Source: Ignelater luminosus | Lineage: Eukaryota > Arthropoda > Insecta > Coleoptera > Elateridae | DNA: 64,000 nt | Direction: 5' to 3' | Assembly: GCA_011009095.1 (NCBI GenBank) | Contig: VTPC01089975.1 | Location: 73,644-137,643, forward strand | Shown: positions 1 through 11,980 of the stretch, piece by piece | Position numbering within the stretch: the first letter of the stretch is position 1 | Layout: each line of letters opens with the position of its first letter | Position numbers and translations under genes: made by a program | Notes under the pieces: generated by a model | What the model saw: only the letters and a program-made list of their open reading frames with translations | Told to the model about the DNA's origin: nothing | The model's database searches: none

Positions 1-3000
1 GCAACATTCAGCTTGCACCTTATGCTTCAAATTTCGGCCTCACGTCTGAAATATAGCGTAATAGCGCACTTGTGCCAAAAATAACTATTTCATTACTTAT
101 CAATACCTTAAGAGTGAAAAAAAGAGACTTTGTGGTTACCTCCGTGTTCAAGATACTTTTACAGGGTACGATATCATGAAAACGCAGGTTTTTTGGTTTA
201 TTTGAAGAACGACTTATTTCATAATGTTCAAATTTGATAAGATGTTTCCTTTTCAGAAGGTATATAGTAATTAAAAAGAAGTGTTTCTTGGTTATCTGGA
301 AACTCTTCTGTGTACCACACATTAAACGACTTATTTCTTTTGAGACAGTGTCTGTTTACAAAAAATGAATATCTTAGAAGGTTGAAACAGTTGCAGCTAA
401 AATTATAACAGGTATTAATACACGGAGAACAGCAAATCTTGAGATGAGATCTCTTAACGAAGATAAAAATAGTCTCTTCTGTAATGGAACAGAAAACTTT
501 TGCCGTTTTCCACGTCGTCATTATGAGCATTGAGATTATTTTAAAACCAAGGTGTATGTTTAATAGATATGAGTTATTCCATTTTACTTGAGCTACAACT
601 TCGCTCTAGGCAGCAAAACAAAATATTTTAGCATTCACGAGTTGTGGATGAAAAATCTTGAAACAATGTAAAAAAACCATGTAACTCACATTACGAACTT
701 TGAGCTTAGAAGAAACGCTTATTTGACCTAATATAGCAAAATACTTTTGGTCAAATATTACTTACTGATTTTCGTTGAAAAATCGTATTTCAGAACTTCC
801 ACACTTCATTTTGAGTCATTGTGTCATTACTCATTAATGACTGTTGATATACTGTTTGCTAATTTGTAACACAGTAAACCGCATTATTATTTTTATAACT
901 TTGCACAAACATGACACTTCATTTTAAACTGACAAAATAAGATCAAATAGATAGAAATTGTCACAAAAGAACACTTTTAACAATGCTCTGTCTCACACTA
1001 CAGAAGCATATATACATATATTTCTGTTTAATTCATTTATGGTATTTGAGAGATTGATACGCCGAAATTTCTCTGCCAACACGTAAATTTTCTACTATTT
1101 CAGTTAATTCATTTGTAATACATGTTTACTGTCTTACTATCAAAATTCCCAAAAGTTGGTTTTTGTAGTGGCTAACAATTTGGTATACCTGCCCCATTGT
1201 GAACAACTGAAAATGATTTTTTCTCTATTTGTTATCAACTCTTTGGAAGAAAAACCAAAGGGAAATCATCAATATATTTTCAACTTTGAATTAAACAAGC
1301 AATAACAAGTCTTCGCAATATTCACCATCTTCCTATAAATCGATTGGGCTTGACAAGTAAGTTAGATTATTCGAACTGTTGAAGCTTTTCTGCTATATTA
1401 CCCGAAAGAAGCCAGTGCACGAAATGACTGGTTTACATGACACAGGTCCAATCCTGGACATCCAGTATATTTAAAGTTCGTTCTTAACTTTTTAATTCTT
1501 AAGACTGGACATTGTGGTCCAAAGTTTTGTTTGCCGTTTGCAGGGTTAGTTCGGACCCTGAATTACCTAGCAGATAGTTCTTTATTTCTGTGTGAGATAA
1601 ATTCTTCTTAACTGTATCTGAGCAGTTAACACTGAATACAAACAGGCTACATTAAAAAGAGATTATTAGGTAACAAACTATGGAAGTAAAACAGAAAGCT
1701 TGATGAGTAGAAAGAAATGCTTGGTACAGTTTCCAAGAATGAAAAAGATAAAATAAAAAGAACAAAATGAAGAACAGATTACTATGAACCTAACGTTTCT
1801 TTGTAACGATAAAACGGTTTTTGATAAACATGCAAAGTTCATGTAAGTAACATAATACTTTATTTTTATACAGAATACTAAAAAGAAAAATTCATTTGTA
1901 TTGTATAGAACTCTCTGGAATTGTGTTCTAAACAGACTCAACGTTACTTGAATTTAAATATTGTTATATCCGTTACTCTTAGATAAGATACTATATGGAT
2001 ATATAGTCATACGTAATACCTCTTTTTGCGCATACCTACTTATGTGGGTAACGATTGCAAGATACGACACTGTTATTGAATAAGACTGTAATAATTCAAG
2101 TTTTTCTAACAGCAGATCTAATGATGTAGGTAACAAAATGAATCTAAAAGCATTGTTATAGTAAATATATCCATTAATATTCTAGCGACCTATAATTAAA
2201 AAAATTAGCAATCTTTGGGTTATTATTATTTATTATAAGGATAACTAACGAAGTGATTTAGACTCTTCACAAATTCTCAGAAACTAAAATGAGGATTTCC
2301 TATTGTAGTATTATTTGTTAAGCATACCTGCCCAGCCCTAGATGTTTCTATATAAGTGTAGAATGTATATTTTGCTTTAAATATTTAAAGTTTAAGGTCA
2401 TAAATTTGTATTGCACTTTCGTAATTCCGAACTAATATAAATTTTTGCTTTGTATGTGGGTATATTAATACCTACATTCCTTTTGTATATTTTTACCCAA
2501 TCGTCCTTCCAGCTTCAATAATTAAAAACTAGAAAGATTTTAATCGCTGCAAAAGCATCTTTATTTAAATTTAACAAAAACATTAACATATTATAATTTT
2601 TTATAAGTAGGAAAGTAGGACAAACGCCTTGTAAGTTCTTTTAAAATGCAACTAAATAGATATTTTTATTACGTAAAGTTTTGAACTAGTTTTCTGTTAC
2701 TATTCCCACAGTGTAATGGTTAATATTACAGGTTTGTGGAAAAAAAGAAAATTTAAAAACTCTCCTGTACTTAACCTCGGATCTTAAAAGATAATCCGGC
2801 TTTTACAGATTTTTAATGTTAAAAATTACGTAAATGGTGGGAAATCCGTCAGAAAAATATAATCTATATGTAAACTATATTTATCATCATTTCCGTTATG
2901 AGGTTATGACTTATGACTAGACGAAATCCAGGTATGTACTATTTTCTAGTTCAAGTTCTTTAAGCTTAGCTGATGTATTTAGGTGAAAAGAATTCAATTA

Positions 3001-4555
3001 TTTTTGTCGTGTGCTTTAAAAAGCGATCTAAATTGTTGTTTTCTACTTTTTTCTACTGCTCGCTAAAGGACATTTACCTGATTTTTTTTCACGCTTTAGG
3101 TTTTCCTAGATCATAAATAATATATTTATGAATACGATGACGACGATGAATAATTAATTTATTCTATAAAATGTTGAAAGTTACTACAAATGTTTAATGT
3201 ATTTTATTTTTTAAAATAATATACAATATGTTCTAATGTATCTCTCTTTCTAGGTCGTCTTATTATTAGATTTCATTGTTTCAAAGTTAACTACAAATAA
3301 TTAAATGATATGGTATAGTATAATGCTGTTTCAAGATATTAAGTAAAACATTATTTTGTATTGTTAATCTTAATCATCCATAGAACAGTCTGAACATTAA
3401 TAATTTATATGATAGTGTGAATTCCTAGAAGAAACAAAAAGGTTCTGTGGATGTGAATATTTTATAATACTAATCGTTATCCTAATAAGGTAATAGTCTT
3501 GTGTAGACACTAAATTATATTTTTGCTACCATTGAGAAGAAGAACAAATTGAATAGCTCCATACTGACGTCATATACTGGGAGTCATTAGAGCTTGTTTA
3601 ATAGTTCATTGAAAGCAACCTTCTATTATTATTAATTGCAAACTGTTTAATTGAGTAGAATCAATCTATTTATGTAATTCTCATAACGTCAATAAAATGT
3701 TATGTTTACTACAATGGATCTTAATTAACGTAACAAAAAAGCTCAAATGCACCGTGCTAATTGAAACTCTTATCTGGCGCAGAAACTGAAACATTATATT
3801 TGCTCAAAATCCAAACTTAGAATGTGTGTAGTGTTTAAATAAAATTGTCAGTAGTGGCTTTTGACATTAAGTTAGTAAGGGGATTGCTTAGGGCAATCTG
3901 TGGAATTTCAAAGTTGGATTTTACTGTCTTTTGTACTTTTATACTCCATCGGGCTGCCCCATACATCCAGTGTATTACCTTGACCTTAATATAAAAATAT
4001 AATAAAAAACCTCTTCTTTCACTGCAGTTCTGAAAGACAGAATCGCACTTCTCGATTATTTCAATTCTACCGTTCTCTTCATATAGAGCACTGTTTTAAT
4101 CTTCTGCGAGTTGCGAAGCACTTCTGAGGATTTTCTAACCTTAAGACTACTTACTGCCGTGGGTTCTGAGTACATGCCGATCAAGACGCTCTAATCTTTT
4201 ATGTGTGAAACCGTCATCCACATGAAATCTGCTTCAGATGGGATGAGGTTTAGATAGACAAAGCCATATCTTCAAATGTCAGGATGTTTGACCTACACTG
4301 ATCTTCTGCTTTCAATTAATCAGACTTTTGGAATTGTTCAGGCTTTACAGCTCTATTTGCCTTAGTCATTTGTCTTCAAGAACCCTGCACTGGTGGTCTT
4401 AGCTTCTTTATCATTTGCTGCAGCTTTTGCAAGATTTATTTCATTATTTGACTGCAATAAATTTTAATTTTAGTAATATCACAGCTAGGGATCTTTTCTT
4501 TTCTATTTTGTTGGTTACTTTTAAAAATACAAGGCTTTATTTATCCAGCCCAGAA
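1..4555. other. AT-rich non-coding DNA, nothing recognised
   Basis: I see only AT-rich sequence with short chance reading frames on both strands. None shows a protein motif, biased codon use, or paired splice sites. No inverted repeats with target duplications or simple-sequence tracts of note were found. It could be intergenic DNA or part of a large intron of an unseen gene. Confidence 0.6.
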
Positions 4556-4724
4556 CAGTGTCCCACATAGCAGGTACACCTCCAAATTGCGGCAACCAAC
4601 ATCTACTGGACGTCTCATTTTTGACTGTTGGACATCCACACGACGTCCACGAACGTAATATTTGGCACAATTTTGGACATTTAACAAATGTTTGTTACTG
4701 TACGTAATTTAGATGTAATTTATA

Positions 4725-4749
4725 CGAGGTTTGCTCTCTTAATGTTGAG
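4725..4749 (+). repeat. Mariner 5' inverted terminal repeat
   Basis: The left repeat contains TTGCTCTCTTAATGT and matches the reverse complement of 5966-5990 except at three positions. Bases 4723-4724 are the flanking TA. Confidence 0.92.
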
Positions 4750-4899
4750 CCTATCTAGGAACCCATGATTGTATGGTATAATTGTTATTAAAACAATTGA
4801 GCATCATCTTTTGCGAGTTTAACGCAAGTGATAGCAAGAGAAAATATTACGATGTTTTAAAGATATACGTCTTTAAACTCAACAACTTTTGCAAAAATC

Positions 4900-5924
4900 A
4901 TGAAATTTAATAACGAACATTTCCAAGCTGTAATCTTCTACAATCAAACGTGGATTAAGTCGGCATGATGATGAAATGAGAAATGTGTTTGGTATTGAGT
5001 CATGTTCATTAGCTACCGTAAAACGCTGGTACAACGAATTTCGTTTTGGTCGTGAATTTCTGAAAGATGAACATCGCGGAGGTCGCCCAAAACTGCTGTT
5101 ACTGAGGAAAACATCAAGATTGTACAAGGTATGATAGAGGAAGACCGTAATGTCACTATTTGGACGATTCAAGGAACCCTGGGCATTGATGTGAAAGCGA
5201 TCAATACTATCTTGCACAATCATCTATATGTACGTAATCTTTGTGCTCGTTGGATACCGCACAATTTATCAGACGTTCAAAAGGCAAATCGTGTGAATTG
5301 GTGCAAAGCCATACTCAAATGCTTTTCGTCGTTGTCTAATCTAGCATACAATATTGTAACAGGCGATTAAAGTTGGGTATATTTATATGATCCCGAGAAA
5401 AAGCAACAGTCGGCTGGTTGGGTGTTTCAAGATTAGGCGCCTTCAACAAAGGTTGTCCGGGAAAAAAGTCGGAATAAGAAGATGGTTGCCACCTGGACAC
5501 GTTGCAACCGTAGCGCTCGACGATCGACGTACTGTTAATTTCGAATGGTACACTACTGTTTGCTTGCCCGAAGTCCTTCAAAAAGCCCGTGAAAGGCGAT
5601 GGAGAGGAAGGCTTATCTTACATCATGATAATGCTCGTGCACATACTGCCGCTAGAACATCAGCATATTTAAGCGAGCAAAATGTCGAATTGATGGGTTA
5701 TCCAGCATATAGTCCCGACCTAGCACCCAATGATTTCTTTTTGTTCCCACATTTTAAAGATAAGTTGCTAGGAATGCGTTTTACTTCGGCCAATGAAGCT
5801 GTCGTTGCTTGAAAGCAAGGTAAATAACATATCTTCAGAGATGTGGAAGAAATGTTTCAAAAACTGATTCTTTCGTATGCAAAAGTGTATTGACTGTAAT
5901 GGGGAATATTTTGAGAAGTTATAA
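4900..5924 (+). pseudogene. Mariner transposase pseudogene
   Basis: This is a decayed transposase that would have cut and rejoined DNA at the element's inverted repeats. The N-terminal helix-turn-helix part is readable (RWYNEFRFG, then a GGRPK linker). It is followed by the catalytic core with the markers RWIPHNLS, TGD, HHDNA, YSPDLAPND and FFLFP. All three catalytic aspartates survive, at about 5365-5367, 5627-5629 and 5732-5734, with 34 residues between the last two (the DD34D signature). The gene is broken by stops near 4969, by a frameshift near 5090, by a TAA at 5368-5370 directly after the first aspartate (TGD then stop then SW), by frameshifts between about 5435 and 5490, and by another near 5812. 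The C-terminal words KKCF and FRMQKCID are still legible. The start is the first ATG in frame with the DNA-binding domain. Confidence 0.93.
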
Positions 5925-5965
5925 TAAATTTTTTATAAACCAAAAATGTGTTTTACTCTATAAGA

Positions 5966-5990
5966 CTCCACATTAAGAGAGCAACCCTAG
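5966..5990 (-). repeat. Mariner 3' inverted terminal repeat
   Basis: This is the reverse-complement partner of 4725-4749, with the shared core TTGCTCTCTTAATGT read on the minus strand. The flanking TA lies at 5991-5992. Confidence 0.92.
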
Positions 5991-6439
5991 TATATGGCCA
6001 TCCCATGGACGTAAGAATAAACGTAACTCTTACGTGCAAAAATATTCTAACAAAGTATAGATGAAAACAGGATGACTAGAAGATGTCAGCTAACGGTCGT
6101 CCGATGAACGTCCAAAAACGGTTTAATTTTGAAAAAGTCCTTGCCTGATTAGACATCCTAGTTTTGAAAAATTGAAAAATGATTGTAAACCTTTCTTATT
6201 TACTGTGGAATTTATTTATCTTTCCCCGTTATAATATGTAGTTTTATAAAATCATTCTGCATTTGTCAAATATAGAATTGTATCCTATAAGCAATAAATA
6301 TCTTAACTTCATGGGTTAACTTTGTCATAAGAAAAAATATAAATCATCCCCAAATCTTAGAAACTTAATATATAGAAAGAAATGATAAATGCATATGCTG
6401 TTAATTATTTTTATCAGCTTTATTGTGTGTTTTGTTACT

Positions 6440-6640
6440 GATTGGTCTTGTGTCTCCCATTAGGCGAGGCCCACTCTTGCTTAATTAACCACAAAGGGCT
6501 TGGGCACGCACAGCGTAGTCTACCACGACCTGGTTGACAATTGCATCTTCCAGTGGACCCGGGCAGATATCACCAGGCAGATTCCGGGAGCGCTCGGACT
6601 CTTGCCGACCCCTGCATGTCAATCCTATGGAGAAGCGATC
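6440..6640. other. GC-rich island of unknown nature
   Basis: This block of about 200 bp is much richer in G and C than the DNA on either side. It contains short inverted repeats, for example GGAGA/TCTCC around 6630-6645. Short open frames exist on both strands, but no protein family is recognisable. I compared it by eye with U1, U2, 5S and tRNA signatures and found only chance-level resemblances. It may be a fragment of a mobile element or an unrecognised structured RNA. Confidence 0.35.
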
Positions 6641-9600
6641 TCCGAAAAGAAAATGACACTTGACTTTTTCTAACTATAACTATCTGGGAGTTGCTAATTA
6701 TAATCTTAAAAATCGACCTTACCTTGTGAAGTATGTGGGAATTTGATTTTAAACTAAAATTTATTTGAGAAAACATTTTGCTATTTAATGTTTTTTTTTA
6801 AATCACTTGGCATTAACTGAAAAGGTGAAAAATCTGTATTGCCTTAAGGTGCACTAAATTCTGAGGCTGGCTCTAAACGCTGCTTTGACTCTTGTCGTCT
6901 TGTTTGTCTTGAAAAGGATGACTAATTGAAAAGTCTTCATTAGCCCATTAAATTTTGTAGTAAATAAATAAACAAATTCTCACTTGAAGATGGCCTGTTT
7001 TGTGTGGTAATATTGGGGTGATATTTTAAAGTGTTTACCTGAATTTTGGGATGAAAAATCATTTACCGTACATGCAACCATAAGTTCTTATATGATCGTG
7101 CAAACATACAACTGCAAAGTCGTACAAACCAAATAGTCTATGTTTTGTCAGAAACTCGTTACAATTTGATAATCGCGCAATAATTGTATTGTGACGTAGA
7201 GAGTTACATGTATATGGGCTGACGTTAGCAACTAATATCATTGACCAACTACTGTGCTATCGGGTAGTTGTCGAATTATAAGTAGGGTGGCGTCTAAACT
7301 ACTTGCACTCATTTAATAGTAATTAAAAAAATTTTGGAGGTGACTTCAAATCTTCTTACAGTTTATAGAATTGCCCTTTAACGAGCCTTCGACTAGTACT
7401 GGAGGGTGATGATTTCAAAATCTTTGATAGCTTATCTTGGTAATTCTGTTTATAGACAACACAAAACCAAAAACCATTTTATTCATTACTGGATTTTAAA
7501 ACTGAGTCAGATTAAAAAGTTTGATGACTATGCTGAAATTAAGAAGTTTCAATTATTGATGAAACGAGCCCTTAATGACTTACTATTTGACTTCTATTAA
7601 ATATCATAATCAATTATGCTATCTAGTTTGCATTAGAAGTTTTCATCTACTGACGACAACATATCTATGTATACAACCAAAAATTCTGTAACTTTTTATT
7701 TAGTGATATTGAGGGTTGCTTCTTCAGCAATAAAGATATTCCAAGAAAGGAGAAAAATGAAGTAAAATACAATTCTAAGATAGCGGTTTGTTTCTCTAGT
7801 TTTACAAAACATAAAATCGTGACATTATATCTTGAATCCCAGCTTTTATACGATACGTGATTAATCGGATTACTTTTACTTTCAGGTCATCCGGTAAAGT
7901 AATTTTTCAAAATAAAACGGATGTGGTTTTATTTAATCCAGCTTGCAACACAAGACCGAGATCGTTTGTAAATTTAAATTACTAAACCCACTAGATATAT
8001 ACAAACTCTAAAGTTATTCAGCTTCTTATGAGGTTAGGTTCATAATAGATGACCTTATAAATTATAATACTGACGGATCAACTAACAGTAAATAAATTTA
8101 ATTCATTTTAATTGTCTAAAAAGTATTAAAATGTCAATTTATTCAATCTATTTTTAAACTATGCAATCATCAATTTATGTTTTCCTTCGGTAGATTTTCC
8201 AACCTTTACGAGATTTCATTGACCAACTGGTTCTATTATAATCGTATTTTGTCATTATTTTGCTAATTAATGAAAACCTGATTCTACGTTATTATTCGTT
8301 TGCAATAAACCAGTTCAATGAGAATCAACGCACAGCTAACATTAGAATTAATTAAATATAGTATGAACTACTTAAATAAATAATATTAGTAATATAAAAA
8401 TCCGTTGAAATGATTCAGTGATTTTGGTTTTTAAGAGAAAGTGAAGAATTTTGATTGCATATTAATTAGGGTATCTAATCCAATTTGTCAAGACAACTGG
8501 TTTTTATCAAATGCAGTTAAGATTTATTTATAAAAATTAAATTTACTTCTGAACAATAAAAGTAAATAAAAATTTGCAAATCAAAATTTTCTGTACGTTC
8601 AATTTTTTTGAGCATGTATAGTAAGAGCGAAACCAATTCGTTCAAATCATCTAATTTGATTTTATTTAGGAGTAATTGTTGAAAATTTTATTTGAAAACA
8701 TTTTATTGTTATACTTACACATAACACAGTTATTATACCGCCCACTTATAACTTGTTGTAGTTAACAGAGCAGAAACCGAAGAAAAGTAAAACCAGTGTA
8801 AACAGCGTTAAAAAACCTTATAAAATGTCTTCTTCATTTTTTGTGTGGTAAAATTAATCAAAAATGCTATTTTTGTTCTAGTTCTAAGTTTTTAACTAAA
8901 CCTTATTTAGATCTGAAATTAACCGTGTCATTCTTTATTATTGGAAAGCATTAAGAAATACCATTCGCTGGTATTAAAATCAAGTGGGTGTTTCAATTAA
9001 GAATGTTGTGCATTTATTTCATACCTTGGTGCTAGACAAAAAAATAATTTCTTTAAATTTTTACTAATTGTACAAAAATTCCTTTTTAGATATTGTTTTG
9101 CATTTTATATCAACAACGCTCTGTGAAAATTTGAAGTTTGATGAATCAATACAACAAAAGATATTTCAAGGAGAGGAATGAAATAGTTGATGGCCCAGTA
9201 AAGTTGTCCGTCTACCTGACCGCGATGCATTTAAACACGTTGAGTTTATCGAAACTATTTAGGCGGACGGCTAAACATGTGAAATTCGCGTAAGATAGTG
9301 ACGTATTTTCTGTAAGATAAGCGCAGGCCAGTGGTGCAACACATTTTCGTTTTATTATATGCATGTGTACATAATGCATCGCCCACGCTACGTACAGCCA
9401 TCCACAAAAATAATGTCTCAATCTCAATGAGTAAAAGCACGTTTATAAAGATATCTTGCTAATCAGATATTTCTAGTATTTACCAAGTAATTATTCTTTG
9501 GTTAATACAGAAGTGTCCGTTCCTATATATCAGAATATTTCCCAATTAAAGTCAGTATCTCTATTTATTTATCTGTAATTGAGACATTACTTTTGTGGAT

Positions 9601-10360
9601 GACTGTACATTGATATAATACTTGGTAATCGCTCCACCGCTGGCACGAACGTCCCCGATTCTTTTCATGACTTATCAACTAACTGATACCGTTCCTTGCA
9701 TTATTTACGATTACTCTTGCAGCGATATGACATCACCAGCATATGGGTAGCTGTCGTAAAAGTGCGAGCAAGTGCGACGGTATGGCCCGTGACGCCATCC
9801 TGAAATCTTTTCGAAAAAGCTATTTGAAGTTTGATTATTTATTATTTATGTACTTTCAAAGTGTGAAACAAAAAAATTGCGAAACAACCCTATTGTGTTG
9901 TATTGTTGGCACTGCTATATGAAAGAAATGACGTCGAAAATCAGTCGTCTTTCTATTGAATGCCCAAAAATACATTTTATCTCTTTGCTGACATCGAATA
10001 ATGCAAAGATAAAGCACTTTTATACCTGAAAAGTGACCTCAAATAAAGTTTTGTATTTCGAACACGTAAAAGTATTTGTTTATCAAGCATGGTCAATCAT
10101 ATTTGAGCTTGGAGGCCAAAATCATTTAAAATCTTGCCTCGCACAGCTTTGGATTTTCATTGAACTTATTTAGAAGAGTAGTTTGCAGCTTTTCAGGATA
10201 AACATATCAGAAAAGAGCAAATAATAACCAATTTTGCATCCCTACCTGGCTACTACCTTTGCTATTATATTTACATGATCTTTTCCAGTTATAAATTAAA
10301 TTGTTGTTAGCGTACACAACAATGTAGTGTTATTGCTTATGTCCAGGAACAGTAAATATA
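6641..10360. other. AT-rich non-coding DNA
   Basis: I see no gene, repeat with ends, or RNA gene here. Two short patches, about 9190-9430 and 9625-9800, are richer in GC and CpG than the rest. They could be regulatory DNA, but nothing in them is diagnostic. Confidence 0.5.
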
Positions 10361-11980
10361 ATTATGTGCTCCCGTCAGCAAAATGTTGCTTTTGCATTTA
10401 CGGAAATTAATGTTTGGTGTCGATCGACCAGAAGGTTCATGATACCAGTCTTACAACTTGCTGACTGTTCGCTGGAAATGGCAGTAACTATTATATATAT
10501 GCTATTGGACGCGTACTCGGAAAGATTAATCAAGACGGTGTTGCAGGGTTCTATGCTGTTTTATTCCAATTACAATAGATTCAAGAGAAACTACACTAAA
10601 TTCCACTGTTCATCGTACAGTTTCAACTATCAAGACTCCAACAGCCCACTTACTCTGTGGTGGTATGGTTCAACATCATAACTGTTCGACCATTCAAGGA
10701 CAATCACCATTCAGTGTATGATCACTCGAACTGCACGCCACCGATGTAAGAAAAATCTTTGGAATTGTTTCCGGCATATGATTTTCCACTTCTGTATCCT
10801 AGTTTTGCCACCTCCCTCTGCAAACACCAACCAGAGCTCTGTTAGTGTTAGTGTTAGTCGATTAAAAGATTTTTCTATAGCGACTACCGTTTTTCTCAGA
10901 ACGGAATAGTGATATTGGCAAACAAGCTCGTTAATGTTTGATGCTAATGATACAAAGAAAGAGTAAAAAGAAACCTTTTGGAAACTAGGTGGGTTGATGT
11001 TGGCTTTCCTAAATGATGATTTTCAACGAACTTGCGTGGAATTATTTTTGGCTGGCCAACTGTGGTATTGGCCATTTAATGATGGAACGATACTGTAGTT
11101 GATAACCAATTCATAGAGTAAGAATGTCTGAAGACAGCAGAATGGGATGTCTAGAGAGCAGAAGTCACTTTTCCAATTGATCAGCGTAAAGAAAAGGTGA
11201 TACCAAGGTAGGTAGGTTCTTGTTATACCTATTAGGAAAAAATAGCGTGTGCTCTCTAGATATTGGGCTTTATTCTTCACTGCTGGAATCAAATCTCTTA
11301 GATTATAACAGTGATCTTGAATTTACTGGTCAAGCTGGTAGAAGATACTCAGAAGATTGTACTATCAGGTATTTATTGAATGAGTTGGAACACCTGGGCA
11401 AATAATTGTGTTTCAAATGAATATAATATAAAGAAGGAGACAAGAGGATTTCGGAAGATGTTGTCTAGATCTTGGCATGTATGCTGACGATGACAAAAGG
11501 GTCAGAGACTTTTTGATCACTTTGGAAAGTGAAACTGGGATTTTGTTTATTAATTGATAGCTACCAAAGCAACAGTCCTACATGGAAGGCGCCACTGGGT
11601 GCTGAATGTATGAGCTCACAATTTCCATGAGCCTACAATAAGCTACATGCACGTTGTTGTATTGCTTATATTAAGTTAGATGACAGGACTCATTGTAGAT
11701 AATTGTTGGAGGGTCCAAAATAATATGGGGAAACTGTCGGTGTGCAGCGTCTGTTTGTGATCGAAACGCCATATCTCCTCTTGTGAAGAGATCACAGGTT
11801 GTTTCAAGAGTAGAGTTTTTACTAGATGAATTTATATTAAATGTCTTTCATTCCTGTATTGAACGAATGACATCCGGGAGCAGATCTAGAAGATTCTTGG
11901 GGATGAAGAACACAAATTGTCACTGAATTGTGCTTGTTGCAGTTGTTGGGTTGACATCTAGTGGTTTGTGCTAACTAAAC
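10361..11980. other. Mixed-composition region with unassigned open frames
   Basis: Base composition is closer to coding or old transposon DNA than in the flanks. Plus-strand open frames of 105 and 63 codons (10364-10681, 10718-10909) lie close together, but neither shows a motif I recognise. At 11478 a short frame reads MYADDD, superficially like a reverse-transcriptase box, but flanking RT blocks are absent. Decayed mobile-element sequence is the likeliest explanation, unproven. Confidence 0.3.

Larger units (their letters stand above)
4725..5990 (+). mobile_element. Mariner-family (DD34D) DNA transposon, inactivated
   Basis: A 1266-bp element is bounded by inverted terminal repeats that share the core TTGCTCTCTTAATGT and match at about 22 of 25 positions. 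A TA dinucleotide lies directly outside each end (4723-4724 and 5991-5992), which is the target-site duplication expected for Tc1/mariner insertion. The length is normal for a full-size mariner. The interior encodes a broken mariner transposase in the plus orientation. The ends are far better preserved than the coding region, so the element looks full-length but dead. It could be mobilised only by transposase supplied elsewhere. Confidence 0.95.
4556..6150. repeat. Older repeat with recurrent GGACGTC-type motifs, split by a mariner insertion
   Basis: The DNA on each side of the mariner element shares a style unlike its surroundings. It has recurrent TGGACGTC, GGACATCC, GACGTCC and GGACGT words on the left (about 4610-4690) and ATGGACGT, ACGTCC and GACATCC words on the right (about 6003-6155). 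The two halves look like one older dispersed repeat into which the mariner jumped at a TA. I could not identify its family, and its outer ends are approximate. Confidence 0.4.

Noticed and set aside
6480..6650. Resemblance to U1/U2 snRNA words (ATCGCTTCTC and GGTAGNCTNCG-like)
   Set aside because: snRNAs are extremely conserved. The characteristic 5' ends, Sm site and following sequence are absent, so the matches are too short to support a gene.
11478..11530. YADD-like reverse-transcriptase box (MYADDD) in a short plus-strand frame
   Set aside because: The residues after YADD do not fit any RT family, and no SGVPQGS or INDL block lies upstream. A chance match is likely.
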